This document shows positions 1 through 9,127 of a stretch of DNA of 64,000 bases, piece after piece. The notes under the pieces were generated by a model. It searched no databases. It worked only from the letters and a program-made list of their open reading frames with translations, and had not been told where the DNA came from. This DNA comes from Tepidimonas ignava (GTDB lineage: Bacteria; Pseudomonadota; Gammaproteobacteria; Burkholderiales; Burkholderiaceae_C). Position numbers and translations under genes: made by a program. How positions within the stretch are numbered: the first letter of the stretch is position 1; the number at the start of each line of letters is the position of its first letter. The stretch lies in the NCBI RefSeq assembly GCF_004342625.1, contig NZ_SMAH01000006.1:48501-112500 (forward strand). Reading direction: 5' to 3'.

Positions 1-642
1 GACCTGATGCGCGCGATGCTGGAGCAAAAAATCGCCCACCCCAAGGCCGGCGCCAACACCGCGTGGGTGCCCAGCCCCACCGCGGCCACGCTGCACGCGC
101 TGCACTACCACCAGGTGGATGTGGCGGCGGTGCAGCAAGAGCTGGAGCGCATCGACGCCGATGCCGAGCGCGACACCTTGCTGACCGGTTTGCTGACCGT
201 GCCGGTGGCGTCCAACCCCAACTGGAGCGAGGCCGACAAGCAGGCCGAGTTGGACAACAACATCCAAGGCATCCTGGGCTACGTGGTGCGTTGGGTGGAC
301 CAGGGCATTGGCTGCTCCAAGGTGCCCGACATCAACGACGTGGGCCTGATGGAGGACCGTGCCACGCTGCGCATCAGCAGCCAGCACGTGGCCAACTGGC
401 TGCACCACGGCGTGGTGACGCCCGAGCAGGTGCGCGCCACCTTCGAGCGCATGGCGCGCAAGGTGGACCAGCAAAACGCCGGCGACCCCAACTACCGCCC
501 GATGGCGCCCAACTTCGAGGCCAGCATGGCCTTCCAGGCGGCGCTTGATCTGGTGTTCAAGGGCAAGGAGCAGCCCAGCGGTTACACCGAGCCGCTGCTG
601 CACGCCTGGCGCCAAAAGGTCAAAGCGGCTCGTGGAGCCTGA
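1..642 (+). CDS. glcB: Malate synthase G, C-terminal part (5' end outside the window)
   Basis: Condenses glyoxylate with acetyl-CoA to malate in the cytoplasm (glyoxylate cycle). The reading frame is open from base 1 ([10 protein letters not shown]...), so the gene starts upstream; about 213 of the usual ~720-730 residues are visible. The segment has the family's C-terminal sequence, including [21 protein letters not shown], the [17 protein letters not shown] stretch and the [20 protein letters not shown] stretch, which I recognise as MSG type rather than the shorter MSA form. It ends in TGA at 640-642, overlapping the start of the next small gene. No frameshift is visible in the part seen. 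Confidence 0.95.
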   Translation, partial: DLMRAMLEQKIAHPKAGANTAWVPSPTAATLHALHYHQVDVAAVQQELERIDADAERDTLLTGLLTVPVASNPNWSEADKQAELDNNIQGILGYVVRWVDQGIGCSKVPDINDVGLMEDRATLRISSQHVANWLHHGVVTPEQVRATFERMARKVDQQNAGDPNYRPMAPNFEASMAFQAALDLVFKGKEQPSGYTEPLLHAWRQKVKAARGA

Positions 643-850
643 GGTCGACCCCACCCGCTGCCCGTTGTGCGGCGGGCCCAACGGTTGCGCGCTGGAGGCG
701 CAGCGCGCCAGCGGCCAAGCGCAGCCGCCGTGTTGGTGCACGCGTGTGGCGTTCGACGCCGAGCTGCTGGCGCGCGTGCCCACGCCCGCCCGTGGGCGCG
801 CGTGCATCTGCCCGCGGTGTGCGCAGGCGTGCGCGAGCGCGTCACAATAG
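632..850 (+). CDS. Small cysteine-rich CWC-type protein
   Basis: A 72-residue protein with nine cysteines, read from a GTG at 632 that overlaps the last 11 bases of glcB. Spaced Cys motifs ([29 protein letters not shown]) match the Cys_rich_CWC family, small proteins presumed to bind zinc; function is unknown. The frame stays open upstream to 545 inside glcB, but that part is only a glcB shadow, and the family usually begins just before the first Cys pair. The overlap suggests translational coupling to glcB. The family call is confident; the exact start is not. Confidence 0.75.
   Translation: MEPEVDPTRCPLCGGPNGCALEAQRASGQAQPPCWCTRVAFDAELLARVPTPARGRACICPRCAQACASASQ
843..848 (+). promoter_or_regulatory. 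Candidate -10 of hemB (CACAAT)
   Basis: CACAAT ends 8 bases before the hemB ATG at 857, and no Shine-Dalgarno lies between. If this is the -10, transcription would start at or next to the ATG (leaderless). The -35 region is not recognisable. Confidence 0.45.
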
Positions 851-1885
<1,035 letters not shown>

Positions 1886-1895
1886 GCGTGGACCG

Positions 1896-2306
1896 ATGAA
1901 GCACCTGCAACCCCGTGAGGCGTGGGCCTGGCTGCAAGCGCAGGCTGACGCCCCACCCGAGCAGCGCCCGCTGTTTGTCGACGTGCGCATGGAGATCGAG
2001 TCGCTCTACGTGGGGCGACCGCCGGGGGTGGTCAACATCCCCTGGTACGAATACCCCGACCTGACGCCCGACCCGCAAGGCTTTGCGCGCAAGGTGCTGG
2101 AGGAAGCCGGCAGCCACACGCGCCCGATCCTGCTGATCTGCCGCAGCGGCAAGCGCACGCTGGACGCGGGCGCGGCGCTGGAGGCGGCGGGCTTCACCGA
2201 CGTGGCGCACGTGGTGCACGGGTTCGAAGGCGAGCTGGACGAGCACTTCCACCGCTCCACGCGCAACGGCTGGCGTTTCGAGGGGTTGCCCTGGGAACAG
2301 ATGTGA
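1896..2306 (+). CDS. Rhodanese-like domain protein
   Basis: A single rhodanese domain of 136 residues with no signal peptide, so cytoplasmic. The active-site loop ICRSGKRT (Cys82) is intact and sized as in sulfurtransferases. The N-terminal half has the expected FVDVR strand and the [12 protein letters not shown] segment. It follows hemB by 10 bases and its TGA overlaps the GTG start of recQ, so it is in one transcription unit with both. The physiological sulfur acceptor cannot be told from sequence. Confidence 0.88.
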   Translation: MKHLQPREAWAWLQAQADAPPEQRPLFVDVRMEIESLYVGRPPGVVNIPWYEYPDLTPDPQGFARKVLEEAGSHTRPILLICRSGKRTLDAGAALEAAGFTDVAHVVHGFEGELDEHFHRSTRNGWRFEGLPWEQM

Positions 2307-4234
2307 GCGCGCTCACGCCCGCACAGGCGCTGCAGGCAGGCCGCGCCGTGCTGGCCGAGGTGTTCGGCTACACCGACTTCCGGGGGTTGCAGGCCGACGT
2401 GGTGGCCCACGTGGCCGCCGGTGGCGACGCGCTGGTGCTGATGCCCACCGGGGGCGGCAAGTCGTTGTGCTACCAGATCCCGGCCATCGTGCGCCAACGC
2501 GCGGGGCTGGGGGTGACCGTCGTCGTGTCGCCGCTGATCGCGCTGATGCACGACCAGGTGGGGGCGCTGCGCGAGGCCGGGGTGGAGGCCGCGTACCTCA
2601 ACTCCACCCTCACCCCCGCGCAGGCCGCCGAGGTCGAGCAGCGCCTGGTGCGTGGCGAACTGACGCTGCTGTACGCGGCGCCGGAACGTTTGGTCACCCC
2701 GCGCTTTGTTGCCCGGTTGCAGGCGCTGCACGCGGCGGGGCGGCTGGCGCTGTTGGCCATTGACGAGGCGCACTGCGTCAGCCAGTGGGGGCACGACTTT
2801 CGGCCCGAATACCGTGAGCTGGCGGTGTTGGCCGAGCGGCTGCCCGGTGTGCCGCGCGTGGCGCTGACGGCCACCGCCGACGCGCTGACCCGGGCCGACA
2901 TCGTGGCGCACCTGCACCTGCAGCAAGCGCGCACCTTCGTGGCGAGTTTCGACCGGCCCAACATCCGCTACACCATCGTCGAAAAGCGCGACACGCTGCG
3001 CCAGTTGCTGCGCTTCATCGGCGACGAGCACACCCTGCCCGACGGTCGCCACGACAGCGGCATCGTTTACTGCGCCTCGCGCCGCAAGGTCGAAGCGGTG
3101 GCCGCGCGGCTGCAGGCGGCGGGTTTGCAGGCGCTGCCCTACCACGCCGGGCTGGACGCCGCCACGCGCCAGCGCCACCAGGACCGTTTCGTGCGCGACG
3201 ACGGCCTCATCATGGTGGCCACGATCGCCTTTGGCATGGGCATCGACAAGCCCGACGTGCGCTTCGTGGCCCACGTGGACCTGCCCAAGAACATCGAGGG
3301 CTACTACCAGGAGACCGGGCGTGCTGGCCGCGACGGCGAGCCGGCCAACGCCTGGATGGCCTACGGGCTGGGCGACGTGGTGCAGCAGCGCCGCCTGATC
3401 GACGACAGCGCCGCCAGCGACGACTTCAAGCGCGTGCTGCGCGGCAAGTTGGACGCGCTGCTGGCGCTGGCCGAGTCCACCACCTGCCGCCGCCAGCAGC
3501 TGCTGGCCTACTTTGGCGAGGCCAGCAGCCCGTGCGGCAACTGCGACAACTGCTTGGCGCCGCCCCAGACCTGGGACGCTACCGAAGCCGCACGCAAGCT
3601 GCTGTCGTGCATCTACCGCCTGCAACAAACCGGGCAGGCGTGGGGGGCGGGGCACGTCATCGACGTGTTGCGCGGGCAGGCCACAGACAAGGTGCGCCAG
3701 CACGGCCACGAACGGCTGTCGACGTGGGCGATCGGGCGCGAGCTGGACGAGACCGAGTGGCGCCGCGTGCTGCGCCAACTGGTGGCGTTGGGGGCGGTGC
3801 AGGTGGCGGGCGAGTTTCACACCCTGTATCTGACCGCCGCGGCGCGGCTCATCTTGCGCGGTGAGCAGCCGGTGCGGCTGCGGGTGGCCGCGGCGCCCAG
3901 CGGGGCAGGCCGTGGGCGCGCCACCCGGCAGGCACGGGCGCTGGCCAGCGAGGCACGCTTGCCGCTGCAGGCGCGCGAGGCGCTGGCGGCGCTCAAGCGC
4001 TGGCGTGCCGAGGTGGCGCGCGAGCATGATCTGCCCGCCTACGTCATCTTCCACGACGCCACACTGCTGGCGCTGGCCGAGCGCTCGCCCACCACGATGG
4101 CGGAACTCAAAGGCATCCCCGGCCTGGGCGAGAAAAAGCGCCAGGCTTACGGGCAGGCCGTGCTGCGCGTGCTGGCCGACGTGCGCGCTGCTCACACGCC
4201 GGTGGCGGGTGTGGCCGCAGAGGGTTGGGGTTAG
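2303..4234 (+). CDS. recQ: ATP-dependent DNA helicase RecQ
   Basis: A 3'-5' DNA helicase for recombination and stalled-fork repair. The 643 residues hold Walker A near 49-53 ([10 protein letters not shown]), the DEAH box at 154-157 ([17 protein letters not shown]), motif III TATA and motif [13 protein letters not shown] RecQ zinc site follows (CRRQQLL...CGNCDNC), then the winged helix and a C-terminal HRDC domain after about residue 560 ([16 protein letters not shown]). Translation starts at GTG 2303, overlapping the upstream stop, so it is coupled to the rhodanese gene. Confidence 0.97.
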   Translation: MSALTPAQALQAGRAVLAEVFGYTDFRGLQADVVAHVAAGGDALVLMPTGGGKSLCYQIPAIVRQRAGLGVTVVVSPLIALMHDQVGALREAGVEAAYLNSTLTPAQAAEVEQRLVRGELTLLYAAPERLVTPRFVARLQALHAAGRLALLAIDEAHCVSQWGHDFRPEYRELAVLAERLPGVPRVALTATADALTRADIVAHLHLQQARTFVASFDRPNIRYTIVEKRDTLRQLLRFIGDEHTLPDGRHDSGIVYCASRRKVEAVAARLQAAGLQALPYHAGLDAATRQRHQDRFVRDDGLIMVATIAFGMGIDKPDVRFVAHVDLPKNIEGYYQETGRAGRDGEPANAWMAYGLGDVVQQRRLIDDSAASDDFKRVLRGKLDALLALAESTTCRRQQLLAYFGEASSPCGNCDNCLAPPQTWDATEAARKLLSCIYRLQQTGQAWGAGHVIDVLRGQATDKVRQHGHERLSTWAIGRELDETEWRRVLRQLVALGAVQVAGEFHTLYLTAAARLILRGEQPVRLRVAAAPSGAGRGRATRQARALASEARLPLQAREALAALKRWRAEVAREHDLPAYVIFHDATLLALAERSPTTMAELKGIPGLGEKKRQAYGQAVLRVLADVRAAHTPVAGVAAEGWG

Positions 4235-4315
4235 CCCTGATTGCGAGCCTGGCGCGTGGCGCTGTAAACCAACGCCGCGGCGCGTCAGGGTGCAGCAGCC
4301 GCATGGGGGTGTGAA

Positions 4316-5464
4316 ATGGGGGCGCAGGAACACGACGCAACCCGTGTCGAGCAAGCATCGGATCCGTTGCGGCAGCCGCCTGGTCAGTCTAGGCGCTGGG
4401 CGTTGGTGGGGTGCTCGCGGCGCAGCGTGTTGGGTTGGGCGGCGGCCTGTGCAGCACCCTTGCCCGTGGCATGGGCGCAGTCGCCAGCGCCGGTGTTGCC
4501 GCTGGCCGACTGCCACAGCCACATGGGGCTTTTCGGTCCGACACGCACGCCCACCTTCAGTCCCGACCGCTTCATGGCGGAGGGACATGTCAAGCTGGTG
4601 GCCTGGAAGTGGGTGCCCGATCTGGACTGGATTCGCCGTGGACCCGACGGTCAACTGTTGCCACCGCCGATGCCCCCCGACCCCGATCGGATGTGGGCCA
4701 ACACCGAAGCTGGTTTGCAGCGCATGGTGCAGGCCGCCGAGCAGGCAGGCGTCAACATCGCGCGCACCGCCGCCGACGTGGACGCCGCTGCGGCGGGGCG
4801 CACGGCGGTTGTGTTGGCCAGCGAGGGGTGCGACTTTGTCGACGCGGAGCTGCAGCGCATTGATCTGGTGTACCGCCTGGGTGTACGTCATTTACAGGTC
4901 GTGCACTACACACCCAATCCACTGTCGGACGTGCAGTCCCGCCCCGAGCAGCACGGTGGGCTTACCCCATTGGGCAAGGAGTTGATTGCCCGCTGCAACC
5001 GCCTTGGTATCTTGGTTGACTTGGCCCATATGACGCCCTCGGCCGCATTGACCGCGGCGCAACACTCCAAGCGGCCTGTGGTGTGGTCCCACAGCGCGTT
5101 GCGCGCGGGGCGCAACATGGCGTGGCGCGGTGACCGCTTGCTGCCGGTTGAGACGGCCCGTGCCATTGCTGAGCGTGGGGGCGTTGTCGGGTTGTGGACG
5201 TTTGACCAAACAGCGGGTCATCGCCTGAGTGGTTATGTCCGTCTGGTGATGGAGACCGTGGAGCTGCTGGGCGAAGATCACGTGGCGTTTGGCACCGACA
5301 TGTCTGGGTTGCGTAACTGGACGGTGATCAACCACTATGGCGACTTGGCCAAGGCGGTGGAAGAGCTGGTGGCCGCGGGCATGCCCGAACGCGTCCTGCG
5401 CAAAGTGGCATTCGAAAACTACGCACGCGTGTTGCGCACCGCCATGGAGCCTGTTGCAAGCTAG
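4316..5464 (+). CDS. Membrane dipeptidase (peptidase M19), probable Tat substrate
   Basis: Metal-dependent dipeptidase of the renal dipeptidase family. The signal region SRRSVLGWAAACAAPLPVAWA has twin arginines, suggesting Tat export. Visible metal-site motifs are DCHSHMG near residue 63, SEGCD (bridging Glu), DLAHMT and WSHSALR (His ligands) and FGTDMSG. In the first motif the usual HxD is HxH. The n-region from ATG 4316 is long for a signal peptide; a GTG at 4406 would give a normal one. The coding sequence looks somewhat less GC-rich than its neighbours. Its stop shares four bases with the convergent ChaN-like gene. Confidence 0.85.
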   Translation: MGAQEHDATRVEQASDPLRQPPGQSRRWALVGCSRRSVLGWAAACAAPLPVAWAQSPAPVLPLADCHSHMGLFGPTRTPTFSPDRFMAEGHVKLVAWKWVPDLDWIRRGPDGQLLPPPMPPDPDRMWANTEAGLQRMVQAAEQAGVNIARTAADVDAAAAGRTAVVLASEGCDFVDAELQRIDLVYRLGVRHLQVVHYTPNPLSDVQSRPEQHGGLTPLGKELIARCNRLGILVDLAHMTPSAALTAAQHSKRPVVWSHSALRAGRNMAWRGDRLLPVETARAIAERGGVVGLWTFDQTAGHRLSGYVRLVMETVELLGEDHVAFGTDMSGLRNWTVINHYGDLAKAVEELVAAGMPERVLRKVAFENYARVLRTAMEPVAS

Positions 5465-6351
5465 CTGCGCAGCGCCGCGCAGTGGTCCACCGGTGGCACA
5501 GGGTCGGTGAGCCACAGGGCGTCGTAAGCCGGGTCAGGGGTGGCGTCGTGGCTGGCGCGCAGCTCCACGCTGATGAGTTGCGGTGCCGGCAGGGGGCGCC
5601 CGAGCAGCCGGGCCAGGTGCAGCGGCACGCCACGGTCGCGGCGCGCGTGCTGCGCACCGGTCAGCAGCAGCACCGTCCGTGTGGGGTGTTGCCACGCCAG
5701 CAGGGTGGCGGCCATGGCGTCGTCGCGGGCAATTTGGATGCGCGCCATGGCCGGCCACTGGTTGGCGGGCAGTTGATGGCAATGGCCCTCGTCGATGGCG
5801 CGCAGCAGCGCCCGGTGCTGGTCGGGGGGCAGGCGGTCGTCCCAGCGCGGGTCGTGCATGACGGCGGCATGCTGCTGGCGCGGCAGGTTGCCACCGACCA
5901 CCGGCACGCCCGCGCGCACGCCGGCCATGACCAGCGCGCCATAGCGTTCCCAAGGCCAGCCACGCGTGTTCCAGCGCAGGGCCGCTCGGGTGTCGGCTTC
6001 GGTGGCGTCTGGGCCCAGGTGGGTGGTTTGTGTGCCGCGCTCGGCCATTTCCAGCACGATGGCGGCCAGCGTACCTTGCGCAGCCAGCGCCGTCACCACC
6101 GCGGCGTGCAGTTGCTGGTGCTGCGCGGCGTCGTGCTGCTCGCCCAGCAGCAACCAGCGCGGTTGCCCGAGGTTTTGCAGGCGCGCCTGGACCCAGGCGG
6201 GCAGCCGATGGGCCTCGGCGGGGGCCGTGTCGGCCCCCATCGTTGGCAAGGCTGCCGGCGCACGTCCACCCATGCTGCCTGCGGCGGCCGCACCGATCCA
6301 CCGCAACGCCGTGCGGCGCGGGGTACGCAGCGCCAGCCCGAGGCTCAGCAC
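5461..6351 (-). CDS. ChaN-type haem-binding/Tiki-fold protein, probable Tat substrate
   Basis: Belongs to the Cofac_haem_bdg (ChaN-like) family, some members of which bind haem and act in iron uptake. Family marks are WLLLGEQHDAAQHQ near the start of the mature protein, IVLEMAERG, RWNTRGWPWERYGALV and the late VLLLTGAQHARRDRGVP. From GTG 6351 the protein has 296 residues and begins with a twin-arginine leader (PRRTALRWIGAAAAG). There is no lipobox cysteine, unlike lipoprotein ChaN. The open frame continues upstream to 6774, but that part overlaps the DUF3567 gene in another frame and is not protein-like. The start is therefore inferred. Confidence 0.8.
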   Translation of the reverse strand: MLSLGLALRTPRRTALRWIGAAAAGSMGGRAPAALPTMGADTAPAEAHRLPAWVQARLQNLGQPRWLLLGEQHDAAQHQQLHAAVVTALAAQGTLAAIVLEMAERGTQTTHLGPDATEADTRAALRWNTRGWPWERYGALVMAGVRAGVPVVGGNLPRQQHAAVMHDPRWDDRLPPDQHRALLRAIDEGHCHQLPANQWPAMARIQIARDDAMAATLLAWQHPTRTVLLLTGAQHARRDRGVPLHLARLLGRPLPAPQLISVELRASHDATPDPAYDALWLTDPVPPVDHCAALRS

Positions 6352-6448
6352 AGGGCCCCCCCGTGCGCCAGCCAAGGTTGGGCGGTGGGTGGGCAGGCCA
6401 TCGGGGGGTGCATCGGTGCCGCCGGGTTGTGGTGTGACGGTTCGGCTC

Positions 6449-6739
6449 TCAGTGCACCACCACCGGGGTCTGGGCCAGTGTCGCGTAGCGCTCCAGTGCT
6501 TCTTCGACCTCTTCCTGGGTCGGGTGCTCGCGCTGCCAGGCTTCGATCTGGCGCTGGAACAGCTCGGCCCACGAGCCGTCCAGGTACACCTCCTTACCGG
6601 AGCGCTTGTCCACGATTTCGAAACCGTGGCGCGGCAGCACCGGTCCGGTGGATTCGCCGCTGGCAGCGCTGGCCACCTCCTGCGCGTTGGCCAGGATGTG
6701 GACCACCGCAAAGCTGTCGGAGTTGTAGAGCATCTGCAT
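6449..6739 (-). CDS. DUF3567 family protein
   Basis: A 96-residue cytoplasmic protein beginning MQMLYNSDSFAVVHI, the typical opening of DUF3567, a betaproteobacterial family of unknown function. HGFEIVDKRSGKEVYLDG and the acidic helix QEEVEEALERY are also family-like. ATG 6739 was chosen because a GAGGA sequence lies 9-10 bases upstream and the homologous start is MQML; the frame runs 17 codons further upstream. It precedes the ChaN-like gene by about 100 bases on the same strand. No function can be assigned. Confidence 0.85.
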   Translation of the reverse strand: MQMLYNSDSFAVVHILANAQEVASAASGESTGPVLPRHGFEIVDKRSGKEVYLDGSWAELFQRQIEAWQREHPTQEEVEEALERYATLAQTPVVVH

Positions 6740-6846
6740 GGCGTAACTGTCCTCGAAACGCGTTGACCCTGCAAGCGTCCGTCCTAACACCGGGGCCGCG
6801 CTGGGTCCGGGGATTCGACCCGGATATCAGGGCGCGAGCCGGTTTT

Positions 6847-7977
6847 TCAAGGGGACGCGCTTTGCAGTCGACCGCTTTGTAGGCTTTGATCGATGCGTTG
6901 ACCGTCGGTTTCCTGCAGCAGCACACGCACCGGCAGCACGCCCCACGCCGGGGCGTACCACAGGGTCACACCGAGGGCGCGACCGCCGTCGACCACACGC
7001 TGCACGCGCACGGCGCGCAGCGTGCCCACCGGCAGCTCCAGCGTCTCGTGCTCCCCTGCCACAAAGGTCCAGGTTTGCACCTCACCCAGGCCGACCACCG
7101 GCACCACCAGCCGCGCGCCGGGTGGCGGTTGCAGCAGCGTCACCCACGCCCCCAGTTGCATGAACATGCTCAAGCGGTCTTGGGCCCCGCTGGGCAGCGG
7201 GGACAGGGTGCGGCCGTCTTCGCGCTGCGCTTGGCCGGGCTCGTGCGGCGAGGCCCAGGTCAGCCGCAGGGTGCGCGTGCGTTTGCCTTGGTCGGCGTAC
7301 TCGGCAGGGCGCAGGCCCGCCGGTGTGATGTCCCCCGCGCTGCGCTGGCTGCGCTGCGCCCACAGCGCGCCCAAGGTGAGCGTTGCGCTGTAGTGGGGGC
7401 CTTCGGCTTGCCACTGCAACGTGGCGCGGGCGCCGAGGCCCAGACCGCGCATCTCCGCACGAACGTCGTAGTGCAGCTCCGCGCTGCGCGGCCAAACGTC
7501 GGGGGGGATGGCCCAAGGCGTCGGGGGGCGGGTCTCCGCCGTGGCCGGCGCGGCGCTGGCCGGCCTGTCGTCGGAGGGGGGTGCAGCGCTGGCCGTGACC
7601 GTCGGCTCAGGCGGGGCGGCCACCGCCTCGGCCGGCGCCGATGGCTCGGTAGGGCTGGCCGCGTCCGGCGCTGGCGGCTCGGGCGGCTCCATCGTCGGGT
7701 CGGGCGACGTGGCCGCCGCAGGCGGCGCGGCACCCGCAGGCGTCGCGGGGGCGCGCGCCGCGCTCGTCCCCCGGGCGCGGGCGGGGGCTTGGGTGGGCGT
7801 GGCGTCGGCGGTCGCTGGCACCGTCCAGGCCGCCAGCACGCCGGCGTCCGTCGGCCGCGGCGGCGCGGGTTGCAGCGCCCACCCCCCCAGCACCACGGCG
7901 TGGGCGGCCGCCACGGCCAGCGCCGTCAAAGCGACGGTGCGGCGGTGGGATGCTCGCGTTCGTAGCGTTGTTGGCAT
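6847..7977 (-). CDS. DUF3108 domain protein with TonB-like N-terminus
   Basis: A 376-residue envelope protein. Residues 1-35 form a basic end plus one hydrophobic segment containing a histidine (ALAVAAAHAVVLGGW). Residues ~40-150 are Pro/Ala/Thr/Glu-rich and probably a periplasmic spacer. The C-terminal ~220 residues (from SAELHYDVRAEM) form a DUF3108 domain with LPVGTLRAVRVQR and a final QSLQSGRLQSASP. The arrangement resembles TonB (anchor, Pro-rich linker, folded end), but the folded end is different. ATG 7977 lies inside the upstream zinc finger gene, overlapping it by 52 bases. Function unknown. Confidence 0.8.
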   Translation of the reverse strand: MPTTLRTRASHRRTVALTALAVAAAHAVVLGGWALQPAPPRPTDAGVLAAWTVPATADATPTQAPARARGTSAARAPATPAGAAPPAAATSPDPTMEPPEPPAPDAASPTEPSAPAEAVAAPPEPTVTASAAPPSDDRPASAAPATAETRPPTPWAIPPDVWPRSAELHYDVRAEMRGLGLGARATLQWQAEGPHYSATLTLGALWAQRSQRSAGDITPAGLRPAEYADQGKRTRTLRLTWASPHEPGQAQREDGRTLSPLPSGAQDRLSMFMQLGAWVTLLQPPPGARLVVPVVGLGEVQTWTFVAGEHETLELPVGTLRAVRVQRVVDGGRALGVTLWYAPAWGVLPVRVLLQETDGQRIDQSLQSGRLQSASP

Positions 7978-8309
7978 GCCAGGCAGCGCAGCGTCGTGGG
8001 GGCGGCGTGCAGCCGTGCGGCAGGGATTTCGGCGCCGCAGTCCACGCACAACCCGAAGGTGCCGTCGGCGATGCGCTGCAGCGCCGCGTCGATGTCGCGC
8101 AGCGCCGCGGTTTCGCGCTCGTCCAGCGCCTGCTCCAGGTCGCGCTCGCTGTCGAACTGGTTCCAGTCGCCGCTTTGCACCTCGTGGGGGTCGGGGGCGG
8201 CCTGGGCGCGCCCCACCTTGCCACCGCGGCGCTGGCGCAGGTGGGCGATGAGGTCGGCGCGCATCTGTTGCAGTTGCTGGGCGAACGTGTCCGAAATGGC
8301 TTGGGTCAT
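7926..8309 (-). CDS. TraR/DksA-type zinc finger regulator
   Basis: Small DksA-like protein, 127 residues from ATG 8309. A coiled-coil-like N-terminal half is followed by a C4 zinc finger, CVDCGAEIP...CLACQQRYE. DksA proteins bind the RNA polymerase secondary channel and change promoter choice with ppGpp. The acidic tip here reads DERETAALRDIDAAL, so activity like true DksA is uncertain. An AGGAG lies 9 bases before ATG 8309. Upstream in-frame ATGs at 8315 and 8345 exist; the latter sits 7 bases after a -10-like CACAAT and could give 139 residues. Confidence 0.85.
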   Translation of the reverse strand: MTQAISDTFAQQLQQMRADLIAHLRQRRGGKVGRAQAAPDPHEVQSGDWNQFDSERDLEQALDERETAALRDIDAALQRIADGTFGLCVDCGAEIPAARLHAAPTTLRCLACQQRYEREHPTAAPSL

Positions 8310-8352
8310 GGTCATGGGCTCCTGGGCAGCCCGTTGCGGGCGCATGGTTGGC

Positions 8353-8358
8353 ATTGTG
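8353..8358 (-). promoter_or_regulatory. Candidate -10 for the DksA-like gene (CACAAT)
   Basis: On the minus strand CACAAT spans 8358 down to 8353. It would place the start of transcription near 8346, giving a ~37-base leader with AGGAG ahead of ATG 8309, or a leaderless message from ATG 8345. Confidence 0.4.
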
Positions 8359-8410
8359 CGGGCAAAGCGTATCCCCGCCAAGGCCAAGGCGGTGCCTGCA
8401 CGGACGACGC

Positions 8411-8424
8411 TTGATCCGTGTCAA
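8411..8424. promoter_or_regulatory. FNR/CRP-family operator-like palindrome
   Basis: TTGATCCGTGTCAA differs from the FNR/ANR consensus TTGAT-N4-ATCAA at one half-site base. The symmetric core extends to CTTGA...TCAAG. It lies in the divergent gap between the DksA-like gene and phaM, 50 bases before the phaM ATG. Relative to the candidate DksA-like gene promoter its centre is at about -71.5, a classic upstream activator position. Confidence 0.5.
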
Positions 8425-8473
8425 GCCAACTGTGGCATGCTACGGATGTCACACCAACCCCAGGAGGCTGGCC

Positions 8474-9127
8474 ATGAACCAACCCGACCCCGGCGCGTGG
8501 GCCCAGGCCTGGGCGCCGTTTGCGCGCCTGTTTCCCGGCATGCCGGGGTGGCCCGCAGCGGCCCCGGCCCAAGCGGCCGACGCTGGCACGCCTGCGCCGC
8601 CTTGGGCCGGGTGGGTGGCGCCGGTGCTGGACGTGGATGAACTGGACCGACGCATCCGCGACCTGCAGGCCGTGCACTTTTGGTTGGAACAAAACGCCCG
8701 CGCGCTGCAGGCCACGATTCAGGCGCTGCAAGTGCAGCGCATGACGTTGGCGGCGCTGCGCTCGATGAACGTCGGTTGGCAGACGATGGCGCAGGCCGGC
8801 GCCACCGCGGCGGCCCGGGGTGCTGCGGCCGCAGCGCCCCCCGCAGAGGCGCCCGCCGCGGGCTCGGCGCCCTTGGCCGGGGCCGCAGCCGACGCTGCGC
8901 CGGCCGGCGGCGTGGCACCGGACTTCGATCCGGTGCGCTGGTGGCGGGCGCTGAGCGAGCAGTTTCAGACGATCGCCCAGCAGACGGTGGCCGACGCGGC
9001 GCGCGGCGTGGCAACGTCTGCGCCGAACCCGGCCCCGAACGCTCAAGGGGCGTCGGCGCCGCCGCCAGCCGCCCCAGCCGCGGCGCGTCGCGCGGGCCGT
9101 CGCGCACCGCCCCCCCAACGTCCATGA
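8474..9127 (+). CDS. phaM: PhaM-type polyhydroxyalkanoate granule regulator
   Basis: PhaM activates PHA synthase and links granules to the nucleoid. A central coiled segment (DVDELDRRIRDLQAVHFWLEQ, then LQATIQALQVQRMTLAAL) is the family signature. The C-terminal half is Ala/Pro-rich and ends in a basic tail (ARRAGRRAPPPQRP), as in PhaM proteins that bind DNA through this end. ATG 8474 follows a strong AGGAGG at 8462-8467; the frame stays open upstream but has no protein-like sequence there. Length is 217 residues. Its stop overlaps the next start in ATGA. No PHA synthase gene lies in this window. Confidence 0.85.
   Translation: MNQPDPGAWAQAWAPFARLFPGMPGWPAAAPAQAADAGTPAPPWAGWVAPVLDVDELDRRIRDLQAVHFWLEQNARALQATIQALQVQRMTLAALRSMNVGWQTMAQAGATAAARGAAAAAPPAEAPAAGSAPLAGAAADAAPAGGVAPDFDPVRWWRALSEQFQTIAQQTVADAARGVATSAPNPAPNAQGASAPPPAAPAAARRAGRRAPPPQRP

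Noticed and set aside
2006..4891. A minus-strand open frame of 961 codons opposite recQ and the M19 gene
   Set aside because: It crosses two real genes and an intergenic gap, with a composition typical of antisense shadows.
7978..8424. Upstream part of the DUF3108 frame, which would give a 525-residue protein
   Set aside because: This part overlaps the zinc finger gene in another frame and has no protein-like sequence; ATG 7977 begins the membrane anchor.
8680..9123. Upstream extension of the FIST frame
   Set aside because: It overlaps phaM in another frame. The family start and the ATGA overlap place the start at 9124.
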